Shown here one piece after another: positions 52,924 through 62,023 of a stretch of DNA of 64,000 bases. The notes beneath the pieces are model-generated. The model saw nothing but the letters and a program-made list of their open reading frames with translations, had not been told where the DNA came from and did no database searches. The position numbers and the translations under genes were made by a program. Origin of the DNA: Acinetobacter oleivorans DR1 (GTDB lineage: Bacteria; Pseudomonadota; Gammaproteobacteria; Pseudomonadales; Moraxellaceae); the NCBI RefSeq assembly GCF_000196795.1, contig NC_014259.1:868001-932000 (forward strand), in the 5' to 3' direction. Numbering within the stretch: the stretch's first letter is position 1; every line of letters begins with the position of its first letter.

Positions 52924-53856
52924 ATGAGTATTTTAGTTATCGCTGATCACAACAACCAAGTACTTAACGGTGCTACTTTAAACGTTGTTGCTGCAGCACA
53001 AAAAATCGGTGGTGATATTACTGTATTAGTTGCTGGTTCTGGTGCTCAGGCAGTTGCTGATGCTGCTGCTAAAGTTGCTGGTGTAAGCAAGGTTCTACTT
53101 GCTGATAATGCTGCTTATGCAAACCAGTTAGCTGAAAACGTAGCTGCTTTAGTTGCTGATTTAGCTAAAGGTTACAAATACGTATTAGCTGCTTCTACAA
53201 CAACTGGTAAGAACATTCTTCCACGTGTTGCTGCTCTTCTTGATGTAAGCATGATCACAGACATTATTTCTGTTGAATCTGCAAATACATTCAAGCGTCC
53301 GATTTATGCAGGTAACGCGATTGCGACTGTTCAATCTGACGAAGCAATCATTGTAGGTACAGTTCGTGGTACAGCATTTGATCCAGTAGCTGCTGAAGGT
53401 GGTTCTGCTGCGGTTGAAGCAGTAAGTGATGCGAAAGATGCAGGTATTTCTCATTTTGTATCTGAAGAAATCGTTAAGCTTGATCGTCCAGAATTAACTG
53501 CGGCTCGTATCGTAGTTTCTGGTGGTCGTGGTGTAGGTTCTGGTGAGAACTACCATAAAGTACTTGATCCATTAGCTGACAAGCTTGGTGCAGCACAAGG
53601 TGCTTCACGTGCGGCAGTTGATGCGGGCTTTGTACCTAACGACTTCCAAGTGGGTCAAACTGGTAAAATCGTTGCGCCTGACCTTTATGTTGCTGTAGGT
53701 ATTTCTGGTGCGATCCAGCATTTAGCTGGTATGAAAGATTCTAAAGTTATTGTTGCAATCAACAAAGACGAAGAAGCGCCAATCAACAGTGTTGCTGACT
53801 ACTGGTTAGTTGGTGATTTGAACACTGTAGTACCAGAGTTAGTAAGCAAGTTGTAA
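52924..53856 (+). CDS. etfA: Electron transfer flavoprotein alpha subunit
   Basis: A 310-residue FAD-binding partner of EtfB. The N-terminal domain is followed by the ETF alpha FAD domain with VVSGGRGVGSGENY (about 197-210), LGAAQGASRAAVDAG, VGQTGKIVAPDLYVA and GISGAIQHLAGM (about 259-270). Together with EtfB it serves fatty-acid and amino-acid oxidation. Ends at a strong terminator. Confidence 0.97.
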   Translation: MSILVIADHNNQVLNGATLNVVAAAQKIGGDITVLVAGSGAQAVADAAAKVAGVSKVLLADNAAYANQLAENVAALVADLAKGYKYVLAASTTTGKNILPRVAALLDVSMITDIISVESANTFKRPIYAGNAIATVQSDEAIIVGTVRGTAFDPVAAEGGSAAVEAVSDAKDAGISHFVSEEIVKLDRPELTAARIVVSGGRGVGSGENYHKVLDPLADKLGAAQGASRAAVDAGFVPNDFQVGQTGKIVAPDLYVAVGISGAIQHLAGMKDSKVIVAINKDEEAPINSVADYWLVGDLNTVVPELVSKL

Positions 53857-53878
53857 TTTACAGCTTGTCACTTATTCG

Positions 53879-53917
53879 AAAAACGCCCTTGTGCTATAAA
53901 TAGCCAAGGGCGTTTTT
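53879..53917 (+). terminator. Terminator after etfBA
   Basis: Stem AAAAACGCCCTTG / CAAGGGCGTTTTT with an extra inner GCTAT/ATAGC pairing, and a T-run. Confidence 0.93.
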
Positions 53918-53933
53918 TATTTAGATCATCATT

Positions 53934-54776
53934 ATGAATATTAATTATTCCGCTTCCCTAGAGGCCCACCAATTGCATCAATCACTTGTGAGATTGGCAC
54001 GGGCAGATATGGCACGAGATTATTTATGTATTCGTTCGAAAAATCAGCATGGACTATCCAATATTAAAGTTAGTCAGTTGCACATGGGATTTATTTTATA
54101 TGGGCAACAACAATTAAATCTTCAAACAAAACAAATCAATTTTAGTGCCGGCGATCTATACATTATAAAACCCGATACGGTTATCGATGCAGTTAATCTG
54201 CCTGACCCTATAACGGGTGAATATCTCACTATTCTGGTGCCTATGTGTGAAGAAGTCATTCAAGCTGCACAAATGATTTGGGCTAAGCCTGTTGTAGACA
54301 GAACTGAAGCAATATTAAAGTTTTCAATTGATGATTTCGCTACATCTTTAGCTGAGTGGCAAGCGGCTTTATTTAATCATGATGTGGTGAAAGCACGTTT
54401 ATGTATTACCGCTATACTTGTACAGTTATGCCAACAGCATTGTTCAGATGTGTTAATTGTACCACCACCTAAATTGACAAAAATCATTCATGATTGGGTC
54501 ATAGAGAATCCACAGCACCATTGGCAGTCTAGTGAGTTTGAAATGCGATTAGGTTTGAGCAGTGCGACACTGCGCCGTAAGCTTAGCCATGAAGACACAT
54601 CCTTAAGAGAAACAATTACCCACGCACGGCTTACTTTTGCACTTGAGTTGTTGTATTCGAAAAAATTACCTATGAAAACTATTGCGGCAAAATCGGGATA
54701 CCAGTCTGTTGCTATTTTTCGTGATCGCTTTATAGAGCGTTATGGTATAGATCCAGCTGTTCTAGTTACCGAATAA
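53934..54776 (+). CDS. AraC family transcriptional regulator
   Basis: A 280-residue activator-type protein with an N-terminal cupin-like sensing domain (about 30-130, with FSAGDLYIIKPDTVID) and the C-terminal AraC/XylS double helix-turn-helix (about 178-278, with LSSATLRRKLSHED and IAAKSGYQSVAIFRDRFIERYG). Overall it resembles the group with an AraC_N_2-like cupin. It is on the same strand, 87 bases upstream of a metallo-beta-lactamase-fold gene, which is the likely target. Confidence 0.88.
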   Translation: MNINYSASLEAHQLHQSLVRLARADMARDYLCIRSKNQHGLSNIKVSQLHMGFILYGQQQLNLQTKQINFSAGDLYIIKPDTVIDAVNLPDPITGEYLTILVPMCEEVIQAAQMIWAKPVVDRTEAILKFSIDDFATSLAEWQAALFNHDVVKARLCITAILVQLCQQHCSDVLIVPPPKLTKIIHDWVIENPQHHWQSSEFEMRLGLSSATLRRKLSHEDTSLRETITHARLTFALELLYSKKLPMKTIAAKSGYQSVAIFRDRFIERYGIDPAVLVTE

Positions 54777-54863
54777 GTCAATTTGAGCGTTTCTTATCGC
54801 TTATTGAGCGATTTAAATAGATCAAAACCAATAGAGTTAAAGTATGAAAATACGAAGGACTCT

Positions 54864-55826
54864 ATGATGAAATCATTAAAATCACTTACGATATTCTTAC
54901 TGCTGAGTGCCAGTACAGTTATACATGCAGAACAAACGCCAAGTGTACATCAAGTTGATGGTTATTTTTTACAACCAGTAGGAAACCTTAAGGTAACAGC
55001 ATTGTTTGATGGCGAGTTGGGACTACCTCGTAGTGATTTATTGGGTATTTCAGCTGAAAAAGCCAATCGATTGTTTGCAGAAAACTTTGTTCCTATAGAT
55101 GAGCATAATCAGATTGTCACAGATTTCTCTGCCTATCTTGTTCAAACACCCACACAAAATATTTTAATTGATGCTGGCACAGCAAAATGTTTTGGTCCAA
55201 CCTTGGGCCATGTGCGTGAAAATTTAAAGAACGCAGGCGTACAGCCTGAACAAATAGATACCATCTTGATTACACATGCTCATCCTGATCATTTATGCGG
55301 TATTACACTTGATGGCAAAATGGCTTATCCGAATGCAAAAGTTTATCTGGCTAAAGAAGATGTAGATTTTTGGACATCGCGAACGAATGAAGCAAAAGCT
55401 ACCGATTTTTTTAAGCCAATATTTAAAATGACGAGAGATGCCTTACAGCCATACCAAAAGGCAGGGCAACTCGTCGCTTTTACCAAAACTTCTTTTAACG
55501 TACCGAATGTTCAACTCATCGTTACTCATGGTCATACTGAAGGGCATTCTTCATATTTAGTAGATGGACAAAACGGTCAAAAGTTCTTAGGCCTAGGCGA
55601 TGTTGTACACTATGGTGCAGTACAGTTTCCTTATCCTGATGCAAGCTACAAACCTGATACTCACTCGAATCAGGCTATTGCTGTTCGTAAGAATATCTTT
55701 GAACAAGCCTATAAAAACCAATGGTGGGTAGGGGCAGCACATATCGCTTTTCCTGGCATTGGACACATTGGTAAAGGCTCAAAAGGATATCAGTGGATTC
55801 CTGCTCAATATCGGCCTATAAAATGA
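54864..55826 (+). CDS. Exported metallo-beta-lactamase-fold hydrolase
   Basis: A 320-residue MBL-fold enzyme with a signal peptide (about 1-21, ending IHA). Metal ligands are in THAHPDHLCG (HxHxDH), THGHTEGHSS, GLGDVVHYG and the final His in AHIAFPGIGHIG. Closest in pattern to exported MBL hydrolases such as AHL-lactonase- or AidC-like proteins, not the B1/B2 class beta-lactamases. An N-acyl homoserine lactone or another ester may be the substrate; that is inference. I take the ATG at 54864 preceded by GAAGGA; an upstream TTG start would add 27 residues before the signal peptide. Confidence 0.85.
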   Translation: MMKSLKSLTIFLLLSASTVIHAEQTPSVHQVDGYFLQPVGNLKVTALFDGELGLPRSDLLGISAEKANRLFAENFVPIDEHNQIVTDFSAYLVQTPTQNILIDAGTAKCFGPTLGHVRENLKNAGVQPEQIDTILITHAHPDHLCGITLDGKMAYPNAKVYLAKEDVDFWTSRTNEAKATDFFKPIFKMTRDALQPYQKAGQLVAFTKTSFNVPNVQLIVTHGHTEGHSSYLVDGQNGQKFLGLGDVVHYGAVQFPYPDASYKPDTHSNQAIAVRKNIFEQAYKNQWWVGAAHIAFPGIGHIGKGSKGYQWIPAQYRPIK

Positions 55827-55947
55827 TATTTCAAACCCATTATTTAAAGAAATTAAAGAATAATGGATTTACAACAAGATGAGTATGTTCAAGCTAAATA
55901 TTATGTATTTTGGCTAATAAACTAAGTTTTGTTTTTAAGATTAGATG

Positions 55948-55973
55948 AAAAGTGCTCTAAAGAGAGCACTTTT
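55948..55973. terminator. Terminator between MBL gene and gyrA
   Basis: Perfect 11-bp stem AAAAGTGCTCT / AGAGCACTTTT with a 4-base loop, 121 bases after the MBL stop. Confidence 0.88.
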
Positions 55974-56121
55974 ATGTTGTCTATATTTTGTTCGAACTGT
56001 TGAGTTTTAAGAAATACATTTAAAACTAGAATTCTCTAATTTTAACTTATTAATTCTAATGAAATTTTTATTGTAAAAAAATGCTATTTTCAGATTGCTA
56101 AACTCCCAGTTAACGAGCAGT

Positions 56122-56133
56122 TTGTGCTATACT
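56122..56133 (+). promoter_or_regulatory. Putative gyrA promoter (extended -10)
   Basis: TGCTATACT (56125-56133) fits an extended -10 (TGnTATAAT) with no good -35, about 107 bases before the gyrA start. The rest of the 414-bp gap 55827-56240 shows no gene, only a T-rich leader and the ribosome site AAGGAG just before the ATG. Confidence 0.45.
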
Positions 56134-56240
56134 ATACAGCTATATTTTTTTCGATTTTAGTTCAGTTTTCAGAACTAAATTTTTTGCAAGATCAAGACAT
56201 ATTAGCAGATGGAAATTTCTATCTGTAAGAAGGAGTATGC

Positions 56241-58955
56241 ATGAGCGTATCGGAAATCCGACCGATTGCCATTGAGGATGAACTCAAGCATTCATATTTA
56301 GATTACGCAATGAGTGTAATCGTATCTCGTGCATTGCCGGATGTGAGAGACGGTCTGAAACCTGTTCACCGTCGTGTGCTATTTGCCATGCACGAATTGG
56401 GCAATGACTATAACAAAGCCTACAAGAAATCTGCACGTGTTGTTGGGGACGTAATCGGTAAATATCACCCTCATGGTGACTCAGCTGTTTATGAAACTAT
56501 TGTACGTATGGCTCAAGATTTTAGCTTACGTTATTTATTGGTAGATGGTCAGGGTAACTTCGGTTCAATCGATGGTGATAGCGCGGCTGCAATGCGTTAT
56601 ACCGAAGTCCGTATGACTAAGTTAGCGCACGAGCTTCTTGCAGATCTAGAAAAAGACACAGTTGACTGGGAAGATAACTACGACGGATCTGAGCGTATTC
56701 CTCAGGTGCTTCCAACACGTGTTCCTAACTTGTTAATTAATGGCGCTGCTGGTATTGCCGTAGGTATGGCAACTAACATGGCACCGCATAACATGACAGA
56801 AGTTGTGAATGCATGCTTAGCCTATGCTGACAATCCGAATATCTCGGTTGAAGGGTTGATGGAATACATTACTGGTCCTGATTTCCCTACTGGCGGTATT
56901 ATTTACGGTAAATCAGGCATTGTTGATGCTTACCGTACAGGTAAAGGCCGACTGCACATTCGTGGTAAATACCATTTCGAAGAAGATGAAAAGACAGGTC
57001 GTACAACTATCGTCTTTACTGAAATTCCATATCAAGTCAACAAGGCAAGAGTTATTGAACGTATTGCCGAGTTAGTTAAAGAGAAAAAACTTGAAGGTAT
57101 TTCAGAGCTTCGTGATGAGTCTGACAAAGACGGTATGCGTATTGCAATTGACTTAAAACGCGGTGAAAACGCAGAAGTTGTTGTAAATAACTTATTCTTA
57201 AATACACAGCTTGAAAACTCATTCAGCATCAACATGGTTTGTCTTGATAACGGACAACCAAAATTGATGAATCTGAAAGATATTATTGCGGCATTTATTC
57301 GTCACCGCCAAGAAGTAGTGACACGCCGTACCATGTTCGAATTACGTAAAGCACGTGAACGTGGTCATATCTTAGAAGGCTTAACTGTTGCTTTAGCCAA
57401 TATTGATGAAATTATTGAAACCATCAAAACTTCTGCTAACCCAGCTGAAGCGCGCGAGCGTTTACTAGCAGGTGAGTGGGCTGGTGGTGGCGTTATCTCT
57501 TTACTTGAAAAAGCTGGCGCTATTTCTGTTCGCCCAGATGAAATCGAAGGTGAAAACCCAGATCGTCCATTTGGTCTAACTGAATCAATTTACCGTTTAT
57601 CACCAACGCAAGTGGGTGCAATTTTAGAATTGCGTTTACATCGTTTAACGGGCCTTGAGCAAGACAAATTACATGCAGAATATACTGAAATTTTAGGTCA
57701 AATTGCTGAACTTACGGCAATTCTTAATGATTTCAATTTATTGATGGCTGTAATTCGTGAAGAATTAGCGCAAGTACTACAACAGTATGGTGATGGTCGT
57801 CGTACAGAAATTATTGAATCACGTATTGATTTTAGCCGTGAAGATTTAATTCCTGAAGAACAAGTTGTATTAACGGTTTCACAAACAGGTTATGCAAAAA
57901 CTCAACCACTTTCAGACTATCAGGCTCAGCGCCGTGGTGGACGTGGTAAGTCTGCGACCTCAATGAAAGATGATGACTTTATTCAACATCTGATTGTGGC
58001 TTCAAACCATGCGACTGTACTCTGCTTTACTAACGTAGGTAAAGTGTATCGTCTTCGCGTATTTGAAGTACCTCAAGCATCACGTGGTGCTAAAGGCCGC
58101 CCAATTGTAAACTTGTTACCTTTAGATGCGAATGAAACAGTAACAGCTATCTTGCCGTTAACTGAGTTCCCAGAAAACCATTATGTATTTATGGCGACAG
58201 CTTCAGGTACCGTTAAACGTGTTGATTTGGAGCAGTTTGCTAACATTCGTTCAAATGGCTTACGTGCAATTGAACTAAATGAAGAAGATACCTTGATTGG
58301 TGTTGCGATTACTGATGGTAATCAGCAAATTATGTTGTTCTCGAATGAAGGTAAGGCAATTCGTTTTGCAGAAACCGACGTGCGTTCAATGGGTCGTACT
58401 GCTAAAGGCGTCCGTGGTATGCGTGTTAGCTTTGCAAGCAGTACTTTAAGTGAAGAAGATGCAGAAGTTGAAAATGATGAATCTGATGACAACGAAGATT
58501 CAGCAGATTTAAATGTAGTAAGTCGCATCGTATCGCTTGTTGTTGTTCCTGAAACGGGTGAAGTGCTGTGTGCGAGTGCTAATGGTTATGGTAAACGTAC
58601 TCCTGTAAATGACTTCCCAACCAAAAAACGTGGTGGTAAGGGTGTTATTGCGATTAAGACAAGTGAACGTAATGGTGAGCTTGTAGGTGCAGTATCTATT
58701 GATGAAAGCAAAGAACTGTTGCTTATTTCTGATGGTGGTACATTAGTTCGTACGCGTGCTGCTGAAGTTGCAATGACTGGTCGTAATGCACAAGGTGTTC
58801 GTCTGATTCGTTTAAGCGAAGAAGAAACTTTAGTGGGCGTTGTGTCTATTGAAGCTGTCGAAGATGAAGAAGAGTTTCTCGAAGGAGAAGTTGATACTTC
58901 AGAAGTAGATGGTGAAGATGCAGTTTCTACGAATGACGATGTGTCAGAAGAGTAA
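56241..58955 (+). CDS. gyrA: DNA gyrase subunit A
   Basis: A 904-residue subunit that cuts and rejoins DNA in the gyrase complex with GyrB. The N-terminal winged-helix domain includes the quinolone pocket KYHPHGDSAVYETIVRM with Ser81 (TCA at 56481) and Glu85, both wild type, so this allele lacks the common resistance change. The catalytic Tyr is in AMRYTEVRM (about 120). The C-terminal beta-pinwheel carries the GyrA box QRRGGRGK (about 558-565). An acidic insert of about 25 residues (around 733-757) and an acidic C-terminal tail make it longer than the E. coli protein (875). Confidence 0.98.
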   Translation: MSVSEIRPIAIEDELKHSYLDYAMSVIVSRALPDVRDGLKPVHRRVLFAMHELGNDYNKAYKKSARVVGDVIGKYHPHGDSAVYETIVRMAQDFSLRYLLVDGQGNFGSIDGDSAAAMRYTEVRMTKLAHELLADLEKDTVDWEDNYDGSERIPQVLPTRVPNLLINGAAGIAVGMATNMAPHNMTEVVNACLAYADNPNISVEGLMEYITGPDFPTGGIIYGKSGIVDAYRTGKGRLHIRGKYHFEEDEKTGRTTIVFTEIPYQVNKARVIERIAELVKEKKLEGISELRDESDKDGMRIAIDLKRGENAEVVVNNLFLNTQLENSFSINMVCLDNGQPKLMNLKDIIAAFIRHRQEVVTRRTMFELRKARERGHILEGLTVALANIDEIIETIKTSANPAEARERLLAGEWAGGGVISLLEKAGAISVRPDEIEGENPDRPFGLTESIYRLSPTQVGAILELRLHRLTGLEQDKLHAEYTEILGQIAELTAILNDFNLLMAVIREELAQVLQQYGDGRRTEIIESRIDFSREDLIPEEQVVLTVSQTGYAKTQPLSDYQAQRRGGRGKSATSMKDDDFIQHLIVASNHATVLCFTNVGKVYRLRVFEVPQASRGAKGRPIVNLLPLDANETVTAILPLTEFPENHYVFMATASGTVKRVDLEQFANIRSNGLRAIELNEEDTLIGVAITDGNQQIMLFSNEGKAIRFAETDVRSMGRTAKGVRGMRVSFASSTLSEEDAEVENDESDDNEDSADLNVVSRIVSLVVVPETGEVLCASANGYGKRTPVNDFPTKKRGGKGVIAIKTSERNGELVGAVSIDESKELLLISDGGTLVRTRAAEVAMTGRNAQGVRLIRLSEEETLVGVVSIEAVEDEEEFLEGEVDTSEVDGEDAVSTNDDVSEE

Positions 58956-58968
58956 GTCTTAATTAAAA

Positions 58969-58996
58969 AAAAAAGGAAGCGTAAGCTTCCTTTTTT
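58969..58996. terminator. Bidirectional terminator
   Basis: 12-bp stem AAAAAAGGAAGC / GCTTCCTTTTTT with loop GTAA, between the convergent gyrA and GT39 genes. Confidence 0.93.
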
Positions 58997-59006
58997 ATTA
59001 GGTTAT

Positions 59007-60653
59007 TTATTTGTTTGAGTGGAAGATAAACACATCATAATTTCGATAATGTAGTGTTTTAGCAGATGGATCTTTAGTTGCAAAATTATTAGGCTGACTT
59101 ACGACAATCAAATCTTGTTTTTGCGTTAAAGCATCTTGAAGCTGTTGCTCACTCCATAAGTATTTTTTGCGTTGTGGTTCAAACAATAAACCATCTTTAA
59201 TTTCTAAAGAAGCACTATCTGAATGCACAGTATCCCATTGATTCACAATATATACAGGCTGTTTTAGCTGCAAAAGGAAAGGCACATCATAGAAATAGTA
59301 ATTGTAGAAAACTATTTTTGTTGATGGTGTCATATATTCAGAAAAACTTGTTTGTCCCACATTATTTTTAGTATCTAAAATACGAACAGCAAATGGGACT
59401 GAACTACACAGAACAATTAAACTGATAAAAATATAGTTCAAATAGTTTAATTTTTGCTTTTTATATAACCAGACTAAAGCCAGTGGAAGCATAACCAATA
59501 GCGTGCCAATGATATAAATAAATATCGCTTGGTTTTGGAAAAAAGGTTGATGTGCACGCATGAAATGCGGTGTAGCAGCAATACCTATTCCGACCAGCAT
59601 AATAAATATAGGTATACCCCAAACCTGTAATTTAGTTTTATATTCACTTTCAAGTACTTGGTTGATAACAAGAGCCAAGAAAACAGCGAGTGGAGGCACA
59701 GATGGTAAAATATAGCCAGCTAGCTTAGAAGGCGGAATAGAGAAGAAAACCGTAACAGAAATAAACCACCATATAAGCAGGGCCAGTAAAGCGGACTTCT
59801 TGTAATTTTGAAATACGGCTTTAATAGATCCAAATCTACTCGACAGAATCCATGGTAAAAAGCTGAACATCAAAATAACGAGATAGAAACACCATGGTTG
59901 CTTATTATTAAACTCTTTTGAGCTAAATCGACTAAATTGTTGGTCGATAAAGAAATAATGCAAAAATTGAGGATATTTAAGTTGGACTGCATAGAGCCAT
60001 GGACTAACCAATAATATAAATAACAGAATCCCCAAAGGGTTAAGCAATGAAGGGATTTTTTTCCATTGTTTGGTGTAAAGCAACCATGGTAAGAGAATCA
60101 TGCCGGGAATTAATATACCAATCAGGCCTTTACTTAAGAACGCAGCCGCACCTGCAAAATATCCTAAAAATAAAATAGATTTACGCGCTGAAATTGTGAA
60201 ATCAACAAAACATAAAACACTGACTGTAATCCATGAAGCAAGCAGTAGGTCATGGTTAATATATTCACTACTACCAAAAAACAGTAAATTGGTGCCTAAA
60301 ATAATGGCAGTAAGTTGTGCTATACGTTCTGAAATGTGCTTTCTAACGAATAAGAATAGGCTGACGAGCATGAGTGTAGCTGCTAGCACTGGAACTAATC
60401 TCAATACCCAAATATGCATACCGAACAGTTCCATAAATATAGAACTTAACCAATGTAATAGAGGAGGCTTATGCATAAATGGCAAGCTATTGATACGGGG
60501 AATCAACCAATCTCCCGACTCAAACATAGATCGACTAATATCTCCGTAGCGTCCTTCATCTGGCACAGAGAGGGGTCTTATCCAAGACAAAACAAACAAC
60601 CAAATCGGTAAAAATATTAATAAGAATTTGGAACTACGAAGCCATTGCTGCAT
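59007..60653 (-). CDS. ArnT/FlmK-like GT39 aminosugar transferase
   Basis: A 548-residue inner-membrane glycosyltransferase with 11-13 hydrophobic segments. The first periplasmic loop holds PDEGRYGDISRSMFESGDWLIPR (in pieces, about 32-54), the GT39/ArnT signature with the catalytic Asp-Glu, then MHKPPLLHWLSSIFMELFG. ArnT and Francisella FlmK move an aminosugar from undecaprenyl phosphate to lipid A. As the last gene of naxD-GT2-gtrA-GT39 it probably transfers galactosamine. The gap to gtrA is 9 bases. Confidence 0.9.
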   Translation of the reverse strand: MQQWLRSSKFLLIFLPIWLFVLSWIRPLSVPDEGRYGDISRSMFESGDWLIPRINSLPFMHKPPLLHWLSSIFMELFGMHIWVLRLVPVLAATLMLVSLFLFVRKHISERIAQLTAIILGTNLLFFGSSEYINHDLLLASWITVSVLCFVDFTISARKSILFLGYFAGAAAFLSKGLIGILIPGMILLPWLLYTKQWKKIPSLLNPLGILLFILLVSPWLYAVQLKYPQFLHYFFIDQQFSRFSSKEFNNKQPWCFYLVILMFSFLPWILSSRFGSIKAVFQNYKKSALLALLIWWFISVTVFFSIPPSKLAGYILPSVPPLAVFLALVINQVLESEYKTKLQVWGIPIFIMLVGIGIAATPHFMRAHQPFFQNQAIFIYIIGTLLVMLPLALVWLYKKQKLNYLNYIFISLIVLCSSVPFAVRILDTKNNVGQTSFSEYMTPSTKIVFYNYYFYDVPFLLQLKQPVYIVNQWDTVHSDSASLEIKDGLLFEPQRKKYLWSEQQLQDALTQKQDLIVVSQPNNFATKDPSAKTLHYRNYDVFIFHSNK

Positions 60654-60662
60654 ACATAATCC

Positions 60663-61043
60663 TTAATGTTGAAATGCAAAAAAACGGTTAAGCAAGAAAG
60701 TCACAATTGAAGTCAGGACAATAGCTACACAAACCAATGTTGAAACAGGGGCACTGAAGTAAAGATTAGAAAGTAAGAGAAAACTCTCATTGAATAAAAA
60801 ACCTAATCCAGCGACTAAGGTAAATTTGGGTAGTGTGTGTCGATGAGAAATATGCTGGGCTTTAAAAGTAAAAATACGATGCCCAAAATAGCTCACCCAA
60901 TAGGCAAGTAGAAAGGCGACTAAATTAGCATACTGCAATGCAATGTTTCGTTTAAACAAGAGCATGACAATACTGTAGTGCGTAAGTGCCGCCGCGGCCC
61001 CAGTCGTGGTAAACCGCGCGAGCTGAAAAATATGTGCAAACAT
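60663..61043 (-). CDS. GtrA-like membrane protein
   Basis: A 126-residue protein with four hydrophobic helices of the GtrA family (RFTTTGAAAALTHYSIVMLL, and ALLLNRFFAF-like end). GtrA proteins are thought to flip polyprenyl-phosphate-linked sugars across the inner membrane. The ATG overlaps the GT2 stop as TAATG, so translation is coupled. In this operon it would flip the undecaprenyl-phosphate-galactosamine made by the upstream genes. Confidence 0.9.
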   Translation of the reverse strand: MFAHIFQLARFTTTGAAAALTHYSIVMLLFKRNIALQYANLVAFLLAYWVSYFGHRIFTFKAQHISHRHTLPKFTLVAGLGFLFNESFLLLSNLYFSAPVSTLVCVAIVLTSIVTFLLNRFFAFQH

Positions 61044-62023
61044 TAGAAACTAGAGAACGTATTTTCGGAGTGAGTGATTGGGTGTTCTTGCTTAATACGA
61101 GAATGTTCGGTTGAAACAATATATTTTGGTCGATTTTTAACTTCTGCATAAATTCGGCCAATGTATTCACCTAAAATTCCAATGAATAACAATTGAATGC
61201 CACCTAATAGCGTCATGCCTGCCGCAAGAGTTGCCCAACCTGGTACAGAAATTCCTTCAATCAGGGTTTTAATAATGATCCAAACACCGTAACTCATAGC
61301 GCCTAAAGCCAACAGGGCACCTAGATAAATACAAATTCGCAAAGGTAAATCTGAAAACCCAGTTAAACCAGACATTGCCAGATTGAATAATGACTTTACG
61401 TTAAAACTAGAACGACCATGTTGACGATCTTGCTCAGAGAAATTGATCCCGATACTTTTAAAACCGACCCATGCATAAAGGCCTTTCATGTAGCGATTTT
61501 TTTCTGGTAATTGTTTAATTGCTTCAACAACTTTTGCGTCAAGAAGTCTGAAATCACCAGCATTTTCAGGAATATCAATAGGTGAGCTTAAATTTAAAAT
61601 ACGGTAGTAACCTTGGGTTAGTGTCCGTTTTAGCCATGATTCAGTAGTACGATTACGAATGCCATAAACCATGTCATAACCATTTTTCCAAAGGTTAATC
61701 ATGGTCGGAATTGCTTCAAAAGGATGTTGAAAGTCAGCATCAATGAGTAGCGCAACTTCACCATTTACATGGTCTAAACCTGCGCTTAAAGCAGCTTCCT
61801 TACCAAAATTTCGTGATAATTCCAGTACAACTAAAGGATAATCTTCGATCATCGTTTGTAAGATCGGAATAGTATCGTCTTTACTGCCATCATCGACCAC
61901 AATAATTTCATAGCTAAGATTTTGTTGCTTTAAGCTGTTTGCTAAAGCTGGAATAAATGTCTTTAAATTCTCTGCTTCGTTATAAGCGGGAACAACGCAG
62001 GATAAAAAAGGTTTTGTGCTCAT
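61043..62023 (-). CDS. GT2 polyprenyl-phosphate glycosyltransferase (FlmF2/GtrB-like)
   Basis: A 326-residue membrane enzyme. The catalytic GT-A domain (about 5-215) begins LSCVVPAYNEAENLKTFIP, with VVDDGSKDDT (about 42-51) and the metal-binding DADFQHP (about 94-100); two C-terminal transmembrane helices follow (about 225-290). Members load a sugar onto undecaprenyl phosphate on the cytoplasmic side. The start at 62023 overlaps the naxD stop as ATGA. A longer in-frame start lies inside naxD and is unlikely. In Francisella the equivalent FlmF2 makes undecaprenyl-phosphate-GalNAc. Confidence 0.92.
   Translation of the reverse strand: MSTKPFLSCVVPAYNEAENLKTFIPALANSLKQQNLSYEIIVVDDGSKDDTIPILQTMIEDYPLVVLELSRNFGKEAALSAGLDHVNGEVALLIDADFQHPFEAIPTMINLWKNGYDMVYGIRNRTTESWLKRTLTQGYYRILNLSSPIDIPENAGDFRLLDAKVVEAIKQLPEKNRYMKGLYAWVGFKSIGINFSEQDRQHGRSSFNVKSLFNLAMSGLTGFSDLPLRICIYLGALLALGAMSYGVWIIIKTLIEGISVPGWATLAAGMTLLGGIQLLFIGILGEYIGRIYAEVKNRPKYIVSTEHSRIKQEHPITHSENTFSSF

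Noticed and set aside
54864..55826. MBL-fold gene as a carbapenemase
   Set aside because: The metal-site pattern HxHxDH with the downstream GLGD/His layout is of hydrolase or lactonase type and lacks the B1 signature spacing; calling resistance would be unfounded.
55863..55925. 20-codon frame after the MBL-fold gene
   Set aside because: Too short, lacks a ribosome site and any known small-protein motif.
60100..60549. 149-codon frame opposite the GT39 gene
   Set aside because: Antisense shadow of a well-supported membrane glycosyltransferase; no family features.
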